The notes below the pieces were generated by a model. That model saw only the letters and a program-made list of their open reading frames with translations. It was not told the DNA's origin and did not search any database. The position numbers were made by a program, and so were the translations under genes. DNA of 16,006 bases from DATJZH01 sp035499215 (GTDB lineage Bacteria; Actinomycetota; Actinomycetes; Streptosporangiales; Streptosporangiaceae), in the NCBI GenBank assembly GCA_035499215.1, contig DATJZH010000159.1, positions 1 through 16,006 on the forward strand. Direction: 5' to 3'. Positions within the stretch are counted from its first letter, which is position 1. Each line of letters opens with the position of its first letter. Below are positions 7,849 to 14,585 of this stretch, piece after piece.

Positions 7849-8084
7849 TGCCCGGCTGGCTGGTGCCCGGCCCGCTGGTGCGGGTGCTGGTGCCCGGCCG
7901 GCTGGTGCCCGGCCGGCTGGTGCCCGGCTGGCTGGTGCCCGGCTGGCTGGTGCCCGGCTGGCTGAGGCCCGGCCCGCTGGTGCGGGTGCTGGTGCCCGGC
8001 CGGCCGATGCGGCGGCTGTCAGAGCAGCGGAAGGTTACTGTGGGCCCGGACGCGGCAGCCGACGCACGCGGAGCGGCCCGATGA
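7848..8084 (+). CDS. Putative small VPG-pentapeptide repeat protein (uncertain)
   Basis: A 78-codon frame links two clear genes: its ATG overlaps the epimerase stop as TGATG (7846-7850) and its TGA overlaps the glycosyltransferase start as ATGA (8081-8084). Residues 2-58 are built from WLVPG and RLVPG pentapeptides, elastin-like in the VPG core, with a longer block GPLVRVLVPGR occurring twice, 34 residues apart. The last 20 or so residues are non-repetitive and charged. There is no good RBS, so translation would depend on coupling. Caution: GC-rich 15-bp repeats stay open in several frames, and the glycosyltransferase frame is also open through here (from GTG 7802), giving AGARL-type repeats. 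The sequence may therefore be an untranslated or frame-neutral minisatellite. No homologous family is recognised. Confidence 0.35.
   Translation: MPGWLVPGPLVRVLVPGRLVPGRLVPGWLVPGWLVPGWLRPGPLVRVLVPGRPMRRLSEQRKVTVGPDAAADARGAAR
7851..8005 (+). repeat. 15-bp tandem repeat (unit GGCTGGCTGGTGCCC)
   Basis: Consecutive 15-bp units such as GGCTGGCTGGTGCCC and GGCCGGCTGGTGCCC fill this interval. A 36-bp block (7866-7901) recurs exactly at 7968-8003, a 102-bp offset, showing nested duplication. The array lies between the epimerase and glycosyltransferase coding regions. Units are directly adjacent without unique spacers, which rules out CRISPR. Confidence 0.9.
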
Positions 8085-9178
8085 CTGCGCCGGGCCGCCG
8101 GGCGCTGCTGCTGTCCGGCTCTCTGGGCATGGGCCACGACGTGCTCGCCGAGGCATGTGCGACGTCCCTGGCGGCACGCGGATGGTCGACGCGGACGCTC
8201 GACTCCATGCGGCTGCTCGGCCGCGGCGGCGGGTCGGCCGGCGAGGCGGTATTCCGCGCCATGCTGATAGTCCCTGGCCTCTATGACGCGTTCCATTTCG
8301 CCGGGCTGCGGACGGGGAGCCGGCTGGCGCTGCTGGCCGACGCCGCTGCCCGGCACCGGCTCGTCACCCGGCTGCGCGCTCACCTGGACGCCAATCCCGC
8401 AGACCTGGTGATCTCCGTCTTCGCGACCGGCGCATCCGCGGTCGCCGCGCTGGCGGAGCGCTATCCGGCGATGAACCACGTCGTATTCTGCTCGGACGTG
8501 ACGCCGCACCGGCTCTGGGTGCATCCCGGCGTCGACGCCTACCTGGTCACCGCGTCGGTCGCCGAGTCTGCCGTGCTGCGATTCCAGCCAGATGCCCGCG
8601 TGCTGGTGGTGCCCGCCCCGGTACGCACCGGCTTCTACGACCCGCCCGCCCAGAGCGCCGCGCGGGCGGACCTTGGCATTCCCGTGCAGGAGCGCTGCGT
8701 GCTGCTGATGTCAGGGGCGTGGGGCCTGGGCCCGGTCGCGGCCGCCGCTGAGGCGCTCGGCAGCGCCGGCGTCCACGTGCTAGCGGTGGCCGGCCGCAAC
8801 GCCAGGCTGGAACGGATGCTGTGCGCAGCCGCGACGCGCCAGCCCCGGCTGCGCCCGTTCGGCTTCACTGATCGCATTCCCGAGCTGATGGCCGCCGCCG
8901 ACCTAGTGATCACTAGTTCGGGTGACACCTGTGCGGAGGCGCGAACTGTGGGGCGGCCGCTGCTGTTGCTCGACGTGGTCCAGGGGCACGGCCGCGATAA
9001 CCTCCAGCACGAGCTCGAGCTCGGTGACGCGAACGTTACCTCGCCGCGGGCGGCCGACGTGGTCCGCAGCGCGCTGGCCACTCTGGACCGGCTCAAGCCG
9101 CCGCCCGGCGGGCCGATGAGGTCCGCCGCCGCGTGGGAGAGCGCTTTCACCTCGGCGCTCCAGATGATCGGGCTGTGA
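8081..9178 (+). CDS. MGDG synthase/MurG-like glycosyltransferase (GT28-type)
   Basis: Probably transfers a sugar from a nucleotide donor to a lipid or lipid-linked acceptor at the inner face of the membrane. The 365-residue protein begins LLLSGSLGMGHDVLAEA (9-25), the N-terminal acceptor-domain signature of MGDG-synthase-like enzymes, with conserved His19. The C-terminal donor domain shows LLMSGAWGLGP (208-218), a PFGFTDRIPELMAAADLVITSSGD run at about 259-282, and a GRPLLLLDVVQGHGRDN stretch at about 291-307. The family usually has GG where this protein has Gly281-Asp282. Start 8081 has GGAG (8070-8073) seven bases upstream. The open frame extends upstream to 7802 through the repeat array, but that part looks unlike any enzyme domain. 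It closes the plus-strand sugar gene set, and the product is likely a glycolipid or wall glycoconjugate. Confidence 0.83.
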   Translation: MTAPGRRALLLSGSLGMGHDVLAEACATSLAARGWSTRTLDSMRLLGRGGGSAGEAVFRAMLIVPGLYDAFHFAGLRTGSRLALLADAAARHRLVTRLRAHLDANPADLVISVFATGASAVAALAERYPAMNHVVFCSDVTPHRLWVHPGVDAYLVTASVAESAVLRFQPDARVLVVPAPVRTGFYDPPAQSAARADLGIPVQERCVLLMSGAWGLGPVAAAAEALGSAGVHVLAVAGRNARLERMLCAAATRQPRLRPFGFTDRIPELMAAADLVITSSGDTCAEARTVGRPLLLLDVVQGHGRDNLQHELELGDANVTSPRAADVVRSALATLDRLKPPPGGPMRSAAAWESAFTSALQMIGL

Positions 9179-9211
9179 CCGATTCCCGGCATCGCCCGCC
9201 GCGGCTACCGG

Positions 9212-9760
9212 TCAGGGAGATGGGCTTGCCGCGGGGCTGGCGGGCGTTCCGGTCATCTCGGCGACGCCCGCGCTGAGCTGCTGCCAGCTCACCGGGCCGA
9301 GTATCCTCCGAACGACGTGGTGCTGCGCGTTCAGGAAGAATGTCGCCGGCAGGCCGGGCGTGCCGAAGGCCGTAGCGGTGGCCATCGTCGAGTCGGTCGC
9401 GACGGGGAACGTCACGTTCGCCTGGCGCAGCAGGCTCAGGGCCGCTGCGCGCCCGTCGCTCGGGTCAATGCCGATGATCGTCACATGCCGGTGGTGGCCC
9501 TGGCGGAAGAGGTAGTAACTGGCCACGGTTTGCGCCTCCGCAAGGCACGCCGGGCACCAGGAGGCAAAGAAGCTGACGATCACCGGCTGGCCGGGATAGG
9601 ACGCCAGGGAAATGCGGACGGCCGGATGCTGAAGTTCGTGCAGGGTGAAGTCCCTGCTGTCCGCGCGGCTTGGCCCGCCGGCCGAACTTGAGCAGCCGCT
9701 GCCGAGCAGGCCAGCCAGGACGACGGCGACAGCGGCGAGCGCGCGAGCGCGATAGGTCAT
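9212..9760 (-). CDS. TlpA/ResA-like thioredoxin lipoprotein
   Basis: Extracytoplasmic thiol-disulfide oxidoreductase, of the type that reduces cysteines in apocytochromes or copper-site proteins. With the ATG at 9760 it has 182 residues: a signal peptide ending LAGLLGSGC with lipidated Cys23, a Ser-rich linker, and a thioredoxin fold with Trp68-Cys69-Pro-Ala-Cys72 (SFFASWCPAC), a GIDPSDG strand and cis-Pro138 in GLPATFF. The lipobox -3 residue is Gly rather than Leu, a mild deviation. The start is chosen because GGAGA lies 9 bases upstream and the signal peptide begins there. The upstream frame extension to 9829 is proline-rich and unlikely. It is last in the minus-strand run, 86 bp after ctaG, and closely resembles the thioredoxin at 14586-15203. 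The C-terminal tail is Pro/Ala/Ser-rich. Confidence 0.88.
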   Translation of the reverse strand: MTYRARALAAVAVVLAGLLGSGCSSSAGGPSRADSRDFTLHELQHPAVRISLASYPGQPVIVSFFASWCPACLAEAQTVASYYLFRQGHHRHVTIIGIDPSDGRAAALSLLRQANVTFPVATDSTMATATAFGTPGLPATFFLNAQHHVVRRILGPVSWQQLSAGVAEMTGTPASPAASPSP

Positions 9761-9846
9761 GTCTGGCGTTCTCCGCAGCTGCCGCGGGCCGGGCGGACGG
9801 ACCCCGGCCGGATGTCCGCTGACGAGCATAGTGGCGTGCGGGCGCG

Positions 9847-10740
9847 TCAGGCGCGGTTAGCCCACTGGTAGCGGCGCGCGCCGCGGCGCAGCAGCCGGTC
9901 CACTCCCGCGCCGAAGCTGCTGTCCTCGGCGATCAGGCGCCGGATCACGACGACCATGCAGGGAACGGCCCAGAAATCGCCGCAGACCCAGAGGATTCCC
10001 GCGCCAATCTGCTGATCGGCGAACGGCGGCAGGGTCACCCCGCTGATGTGGCTGTAGACCGGGTACCAGGAGGTGCTGGTGAGGATACCCATCGACATCG
10101 CCAGGACCCACATCACCACGTTGGTCGCCACGAGCGCCGCCGCCTGCCCGATGGGAGTGAGCCTGATGCGAAATGGCGGCGAGCCGATGAACTGCAGCCA
10201 GAACAGCACGCCCGCGATGAAGAAGCTGCCGTGCATCAGCCAGATGTGCACGGCCTGGTTCGTATCGGCCAGGTCGAAAAGCGCTGGCAGGTGCCAGGCC
10301 ACCATGACCAGGTTGAACAGGGCTACCGCGACCCACGGTCGGAGCGCGAAGCCGGTCAGGGCCCGCAGCGGTCGTGACCAGGCGCCGCGCGTCACGCCGC
10401 GGGTCGCGCCGTGCCCGACGCGGCGGGGGAGGGCAGCAAGCAGCGGCTGCCAGGGGGCGCCGGCCACCACCAGCGTGGGCGCGGCGAACATCAGCAGCAG
10501 GTGCTGGATCATGTGCACGAAAAAGTAGCCGTCAGCCCAGTAGTCGATGGGCGACTGGACGGCGATCAGCAGGACCGCCAGGCCGCCGTAGAACCACAGC
10601 GAGCGGAGCCGCCGCTCGCGGGTCCGGTCGGGCCGGGACCGGCGGGCGAGCCGGGCCAGGCCGATCTCATTCCAGCCGGCCAGGATGGCGGCCACGATCA
10701 GGAACGGGTCAAAGGACCAGTGATTCACCACGTAGCTCAT
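9847..10740 (-). CDS. ctaG: Cytochrome c oxidase assembly protein CtaG (caa3-type family)
   Basis: Polytopic membrane protein of the Caa3_CtaG family, needed for aa3/caa3 oxidase assembly, probably for copper insertion. The 297 residues give about seven membrane helices. Signatures include QSPIDYWADGYFFVHMIQH (62-80) with His76 and His80, MVAWHLPALF with His150, HIWLMH (165-170), and a long STSWYPVYSHISGVTLPPFADQQ loop at about 222-244. The basic C-terminal tail is cytosolic. The start ATG 10740 is eight bases after the stop of the upstream lipoprotein gene, with GAGGG five bases before it, indicating an operon. A frame continuing upstream to 11355 overlaps the lipoprotein gene and has no family match, so it is discarded. 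The SCO-domain protein two genes upstream handles copper for the same oxidase. Confidence 0.92.
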   Translation of the reverse strand: MSYVVNHWSFDPFLIVAAILAGWNEIGLARLARRSRPDRTRERRLRSLWFYGGLAVLLIAVQSPIDYWADGYFFVHMIQHLLLMFAAPTLVVAGAPWQPLLAALPRRVGHGATRGVTRGAWSRPLRALTGFALRPWVAVALFNLVMVAWHLPALFDLADTNQAVHIWLMHGSFFIAGVLFWLQFIGSPPFRIRLTPIGQAAALVATNVVMWVLAMSMGILTSTSWYPVYSHISGVTLPPFADQQIGAGILWVCGDFWAVPCMVVVIRRLIAEDSSFGAGVDRLLRRGARRYQWANRA

Positions 10741-10748
10741 GGCGGCCC

Positions 10749-11963
10749 TCAGCCTGACGATCCGTACGGGATGGCCACCTGGATGGTCTGCGTCACTTTC
10801 CAGCTGGAGCTGCCAGGGGCGAGCCGCCAGTCGGTCAGCCTGCTGCCGGCGGCCGCCAGCGCATCGAACTGCCCGGGCGGCCCGGCAGCCAGCGTCTGCG
10901 TCCCGGCCGGCAGGGGTGCCAGCTGCAGCCAGCCGTGCCCGGGCCCGGCAATGGTGTCGCCGCGGCCCCCTGCCAGCACCAGGCCGGCGGCTCCGGCCGC
11001 CCACACGGCCGCCGAGCGCACGCCAGCTGGCCCGGTCCGCAGCAGCGCAGACAGGTTCCAGTGCGGCCCGCCAGCCGCCGACGATGCGCCGGTGGCCGAC
11101 CAGGCCACCATGGTGCTCGCAGCCGGACCCGAGCCGACCTGCAGCAGCGCCGTCGTCTGAGTTCCCGCGGCGCTCAGCCCGAGCACCGCTACCTGGCTGC
11201 GTGCCAGCGACGCGGGCAGCGCAGGGCCAGCAGCCTGCCAGCCGCCGCCGCGCAGAGCGAAGATGCCGGCGACCCCCGGCTTCGCGCAGTCTCCGGCCAG
11301 CAGTGCCGCCCCGCCGGCGGCGAACCCTGCTGCGGTGAGCCGGGTGAGCCCGCATGCCCGCCCGGCCGCAGTCCTGGCCAGCGACCGGCTGCTGGCCAGA
11401 TTAGTCCACTCGGCGCCCAGGTGCGTGCCTAGCTGAGCACCGCCCGCCGTAGTCAGCGCGATAAGCCTGCCGTCCGGGCCGGCCGCCAGCGCATCCGGGG
11501 CGTCGGCCAGGCCCGGCTCGACCGGCGCGCCCTGCGACCAGGGGGGGCCGTCATCGGCTGAGCTGGCAACTGGGGAGAAGGTCAGGTCCTGGCTTGGCCG
11601 GAAGCCTGTCACCAGCGACCGGGCCCCGCTGGTGGCGGCCACGAGGCCGCCATTGTCGGCCACCCCGAGCGGCGTCACCAGCTTCCAGTTCGCGGTCGCC
11701 GCAGGCCGGGCGAACAGCTGCCAGAAGTTGTTGTGCTGCGCGCTGGATCCGCCCATCTCCAGGATCGCCACGCTGGTGCCGTTCCCGGCCGAGAAGGAGG
11801 TGCTGAGGGAGGGCGGCCTGGCCGCCCCCGGGCCGGCGCCGCCGCCGAGCGAGCTGCCGCCGTGCGGGCTGCCGCACCCGGCCACCAGCAGGGCCGCCGC
11901 CGTCACCGCCGCCATCGCGGCTGTCGCCGCCATCACGGCAGGCGAGCCGGCCCGGCCGGCCAT
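10749..11963 (-). CDS. Lipoprotein of unknown function between SCO and CtaG genes
   Basis: I do not recognise a family. The 404-residue product has a signal peptide with lipobox LLVAGCGS (lipidated Cys30), a Ser/Gly-rich linker, then a long Gly/Ala-rich body with recurring short strands and turns (for example APDALAAGPDGRLIALT, AAVWAAGAAGLVLAGG and GSRLTDWRLAPGSSSW). This pattern suggests a beta-propeller-like or repeat-sheet fold. Two cysteines in the mature part (CGLTRLT and GDCAKPG, about 30 residues apart) could form a disulfide made or reduced by the neighbouring TlpA proteins. The start ATG 11963 overlaps the SCO gene stop (TGATG on the minus strand), so translation is coupled. The ctaG start is eight bases after its stop. 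This placement argues for a role in oxidase assembly or copper handling, which is inference only. Confidence 0.8.
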   Translation of the reverse strand: MAGRAGSPAVMAATAAMAAVTAAALLVAGCGSPHGGSSLGGGAGPGAARPPSLSTSFSAGNGTSVAILEMGGSSAQHNNFWQLFARPAATANWKLVTPLGVADNGGLVAATSGARSLVTGFRPSQDLTFSPVASSADDGPPWSQGAPVEPGLADAPDALAAGPDGRLIALTTAGGAQLGTHLGAEWTNLASSRSLARTAAGRACGLTRLTAAGFAAGGAALLAGDCAKPGVAGIFALRGGGWQAAGPALPASLARSQVAVLGLSAAGTQTTALLQVGSGPAASTMVAWSATGASSAAGGPHWNLSALLRTGPAGVRSAAVWAAGAAGLVLAGGRGDTIAGPGHGWLQLAPLPAGTQTLAAGPPGQFDALAAAGSRLTDWRLAPGSSSWKVTQTIQVAIPYGSSG

Positions 11964-13912
11964 CACGACGAGGGCCTCATGACCTGTTTGGCGGCATTGG
12001 CGAGCTCGACGGCGAAGGACGACTCGGAGACTGCCGTGCCCGGTCCTGGATCGAAGTTCAGCTCCGTCCGAGTGTGCCCGCCCGCGTCGATCACGTAGGC
12101 GATATCGGAGTGGGCGATCATGCCACCGGCCGGAAGTATCTGCGCGGCGATCGCGTAGTTGTGCCATGCCTGAGTCAGCTGGGCAAGGGAGCCGGTCAGA
12201 AAGCGCCAGTTCGGGAGGCCGCTCATGCTCTCCTGGCGGTCGAATGCCCGGGTGTAGGCGATCGTGCGGTAGAGCGGGTTTGCGACAATGGCAACCAGTT
12301 CAACCCGCTTGGCGGCCGACCCCAGGACCATGTCGGCGTCGCGGAACTCCTGCGCTATCAGCGGGCAGTCGGAAGTGCAGACCGGGTCGAGGAAGGTCAG
12401 CAGGACTACCTTGCCCCGCATGCTCGCCAGCGTGACCCGGCGGCCATCCTGGTCGGTCAGCCCGAAGGCGGGCGCCTGGTAGTTCACGGTGGCGCTCGAG
12501 CCGTCGATGGCCTGTGCGATGATCGGGTCGGCGTCGGGGGTCGCCTGCGCCGCTGCCATCGGCGCGACACCCACGATGAGCACCGCGACCGCCCAGCATG
12601 CCAGGACAGTCCGGGTACCGGCTGCGGCGAAGGCGTGGGCCAGGCCGGTCGGCTGAGCCCGCTCCCGCCAGCCCGGCCGTGCTGGTGGCTGTGCTGCCAC
12701 GTCCGCGCCCGCAACGTCCGCGCCCGCAACTTCCGCGCCCGCCACATCTGGTGCTGCCGCGCCTGCGGCCGCCACGCCTGGCGAGGGCAGGGCGGCGTCC
12801 GGGCTCTGGGTTGCGGGCACGTCGGCTGCCACGGGCACGCGGGTCAGCGCGAGGTACCCGCCGGTCACGAGCAGGGCCACGGGAAGCATGCTGTTCGGAT
12901 CTGTCCCGAGGCCGCCGAGAAAACCCAGATCCTCCACCAGCACCCAGTCGGCCAGGCACACGGCGACCAGGACGATGACCGCGATCCGGATCAGCCCCGG
13001 CCGCCTGCTGAGCAGCCCGGCGCCGACAGCGAGCAGGAGGATGACCGCGGTCAGGTTCACGGCGAAGCCATGCGCGGCCACGAACGAGCCGGAACCGCTC
13101 ACCCAGCCCGATAGGAAAGCGGGCTGGGGCGTGCCCGACATTGACCTGATCATGGCGGTGAGCGTGCCCGGCCGGCCATGCACACTGCCCTGCCAGAAAC
13201 CCCGGCCTGGCCATGCCTGCAGCACCGCCATGCCGATGAAGAACAGCCCCATCGCGTCAAGCAGCCGCCGGCCGAACCGGGCCGAGTACCAGCAGCGCTC
13301 GGGCAGCGCGATGAGCGCCCCGGCGGCGGCATAGACCAGGGCAGCGCCGGGCGCGCCGAAGAGCCAGGTCAGCCCCGGTGCGAAAATGCTCCCGAACGCC
13401 TCGCCGAATACCCAGACCACCAGGCCCCAGCCGACGCTCGCCAGCCCCGCGAGCCTCGATGACAGGCCCCGGGGCGCGGCGCCCAGCCAGACGCCTATCC
13501 CGATCTGGATCCAGACAGCCGACGCGCCAGCCTGGATCGGGTGATTTGACCAGGTCGTCCCGGCCCAGTTCACCAGATGCTGGACCCAGTCAGGCGAGCT
13601 TGCCGCGGCCGGCTGGATGACGTCGCCGGGCAGGCCGACCGGCATCGCGGGCTGCGCCTGCAAGATCCCGTCAAAGATCCAGATGATGCCGAAGCCGATC
13701 CGCAGCAGGCGCCGCCCTGCAGGCTCCGCGGCGGCCGTGGCGCGGACTGCGGGACGGGCAGCCGCTTGCAGCCATTCGCGCGCGCTGATCCAGGCCAGCG
13801 CCAGCACGGCGAGGATTGCCAGGATGATGAGCCCCTGATGCAGCAGCGCAGCCTTGAACGCCGCCACTACCGTCGCGTTGGTGATGTTAAGCCCGCTTCT
13901 CATCCCCGGCAT
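11963..13912 (-). CDS. Polytopic membrane domain fused to SCO1/SenC copper chaperone domain
   Basis: A 649-residue fusion. Residues about 1-360 form a membrane domain with roughly nine helices, including GRRLLRIGFGIIWIFDGILQ (66-85), FGLTW-like loops and two long pairs near 277-326 and 341-357. A low-complexity linker (about 361-415) holds VAGAD pentapeptides. A further helix (about 434-455) leads to a C-terminal SCO domain (about 475-645) with copper ligands Cys512 and Cys516 in DPVCTSDCPL and His601 in MIAHSDIAYVID. SCO proteins deliver copper to the CuA site of cytochrome oxidase on the outer face. Typical SCO proteins have one anchor and about 200 residues. The ATG at 13912 has GGAGG 11 bases upstream. 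The stop overlaps the following lipoprotein start. The role of the membrane domain is unknown; DoxX-like or copper-transport functions are possible. Confidence 0.87.
   Translation of the reverse strand: MPGMRSGLNITNATVVAAFKAALLHQGLIILAILAVLALAWISAREWLQAAARPAVRATAAAEPAGRRLLRIGFGIIWIFDGILQAQPAMPVGLPGDVIQPAAASSPDWVQHLVNWAGTTWSNHPIQAGASAVWIQIGIGVWLGAAPRGLSSRLAGLASVGWGLVVWVFGEAFGSIFAPGLTWLFGAPGAALVYAAAGALIALPERCWYSARFGRRLLDAMGLFFIGMAVLQAWPGRGFWQGSVHGRPGTLTAMIRSMSGTPQPAFLSGWVSGSGSFVAAHGFAVNLTAVILLLAVGAGLLSRRPGLIRIAVIVLVAVCLADWVLVEDLGFLGGLGTDPNSMLPVALLVTGGYLALTRVPVAADVPATQSPDAALPSPGVAAAGAAAPDVAGAEVAGADVAGADVAAQPPARPGWRERAQPTGLAHAFAAAGTRTVLACWAVAVLIVGVAPMAAAQATPDADPIIAQAIDGSSATVNYQAPAFGLTDQDGRRVTLASMRGKVVLLTFLDPVCTSDCPLIAQEFRDADMVLGSAAKRVELVAIVANPLYRTIAYTRAFDRQESMSGLPNWRFLTGSLAQLTQAWHNYAIAAQILPAGGMIAHSDIAYVIDAGGHTRTELNFDPGPGTAVSESSFAVELANAAKQVMRPSS
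12696..12740 (-). repeat. 15-bp repeats in SCO-fusion linker (VAGAD units)
   Basis: Three near-identical 15-bp units (12696-12710, 12711-12725, 12726-12740) differ by one or two bases and encode VAGAD/VAGAE pentapeptides in the linker between the membrane domain and the SCO anchor. A degenerate fourth unit follows. The unit length keeps frame. Confidence 0.85.
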
Positions 13913-13951
13913 CGGGTCTATCGCCTCCTCGCGTGCGCTCCGGCGCCGACA

Positions 13952-14581
13952 CTAGCCGGGCAGCCGGGGCGGCCCGGCGCCTGGGTGCAGCGCGGAGATG
14001 GCGGCATTCATGACCCTATCCACGGCGGCCCGCTGGGCGTCCAGCTTCGCGCGGTCACTGCGGAGCGCTGCGATCGCCCTGGCGCGCGGCCCGGGGTACG
14101 GCGCCGCCAGGACGCGGGCGACGTCCGCCTGCACCTGCTGGGCATCCGGGGCTGCCCAGTTCACCAGCCCGGTGACCACGCCCCGCAGGTGATAGCTGAA
14201 CAGCGACTCGGGCACCTGATAGCCCACGAGGTTGTCGAGCACCTCGTTATTCGCCGGCGAGCAGTTCGCGGCGCCGGTATCCGCGATGCCGATTGCCGTG
14301 CGGACATCACGGCTGGCGCCGGAGCTGATCGCGGTCAGTGCCTGATAGGACTGGCTCACGCCGGCCGCGCAGGATCCGATGTCGGCGTTCATGGTCTGCA
14401 GGAAGCCGCGCAGGTCGGCTGCGCGCTGCGCCTGGTCCGGCTTAAGCGCGAGCCCGATGGCAACGGCGATCCCCAGCAGCACCACCCCGGCCAGCAGCAC
14501 CGAGCGGGGAGTGCGGCGGGCCGGCCACGGTGTCGTGCGGATGGGTACGTACGCCGGATCGGTGCGGGCAGGCGACGGCAC
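13952..14581 (-). CDS. Single-helix membrane protein of unknown function
   Basis: Family not recognised. With GTG 14581 the product has 209 residues: a basic, Pro-rich cytosolic start, one membrane helix (about 27-46) and a mainly helical extracytoplasmic domain. That domain carries two cysteines, Cys71 (DIGSCAAG) and Cys107 (AANCSPANN), the likely pair for a disulfide. The C-terminal part (about 165-197) is an Ala/Arg/Asp-rich helix. Start choice: GTG 14581 lies four bases after the stop of the thioredoxin gene and avoids the 76-bp overlap that an ATG at 14662 would need. A GGGG-containing stretch lies upstream. It sits 39 bp before the SCO fusion gene. The two cysteines make it a candidate partner or substrate of the adjacent TlpA-like protein, which is inference from position. 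Confidence 0.72.
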   Translation of the reverse strand: MPSPARTDPAYVPIRTTPWPARRTPRSVLLAGVVLLGIAVAIGLALKPDQAQRAADLRGFLQTMNADIGSCAAGVSQSYQALTAISSGASRDVRTAIGIADTGAANCSPANNEVLDNLVGYQVPESLFSYHLRGVVTGLVNWAAPDAQQVQADVARVLAAPYPGPRARAIAALRSDRAKLDAQRAAVDRVMNAAISALHPGAGPPRLPG

Positions 14582-14585
14582 CCGA

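Noticed and set aside
7851..8005. Possible CRISPR array
   Set aside because: The 15-bp units are contiguous with no unique spacers and no cas genes are nearby.
9176..9214. Inverted repeat TGACCG...CGGTCA between convergent stops as a bidirectional terminator
   Set aside because: The stem is only six bases with a 27-base loop and no T-tract on either strand.
10741..11355. N-terminal extension of the CtaG frame
   Set aside because: It overlaps the lipoprotein gene in another frame and has no CtaG similarity. The ATG at 10740 has a good RBS and family start.
12074..13114. Plus-strand frame of 346 codons opposite the SCO fusion
   Set aside because: Antisense to a gene with a clear copper-binding domain and conserved membrane helices. 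No recognisable motif.
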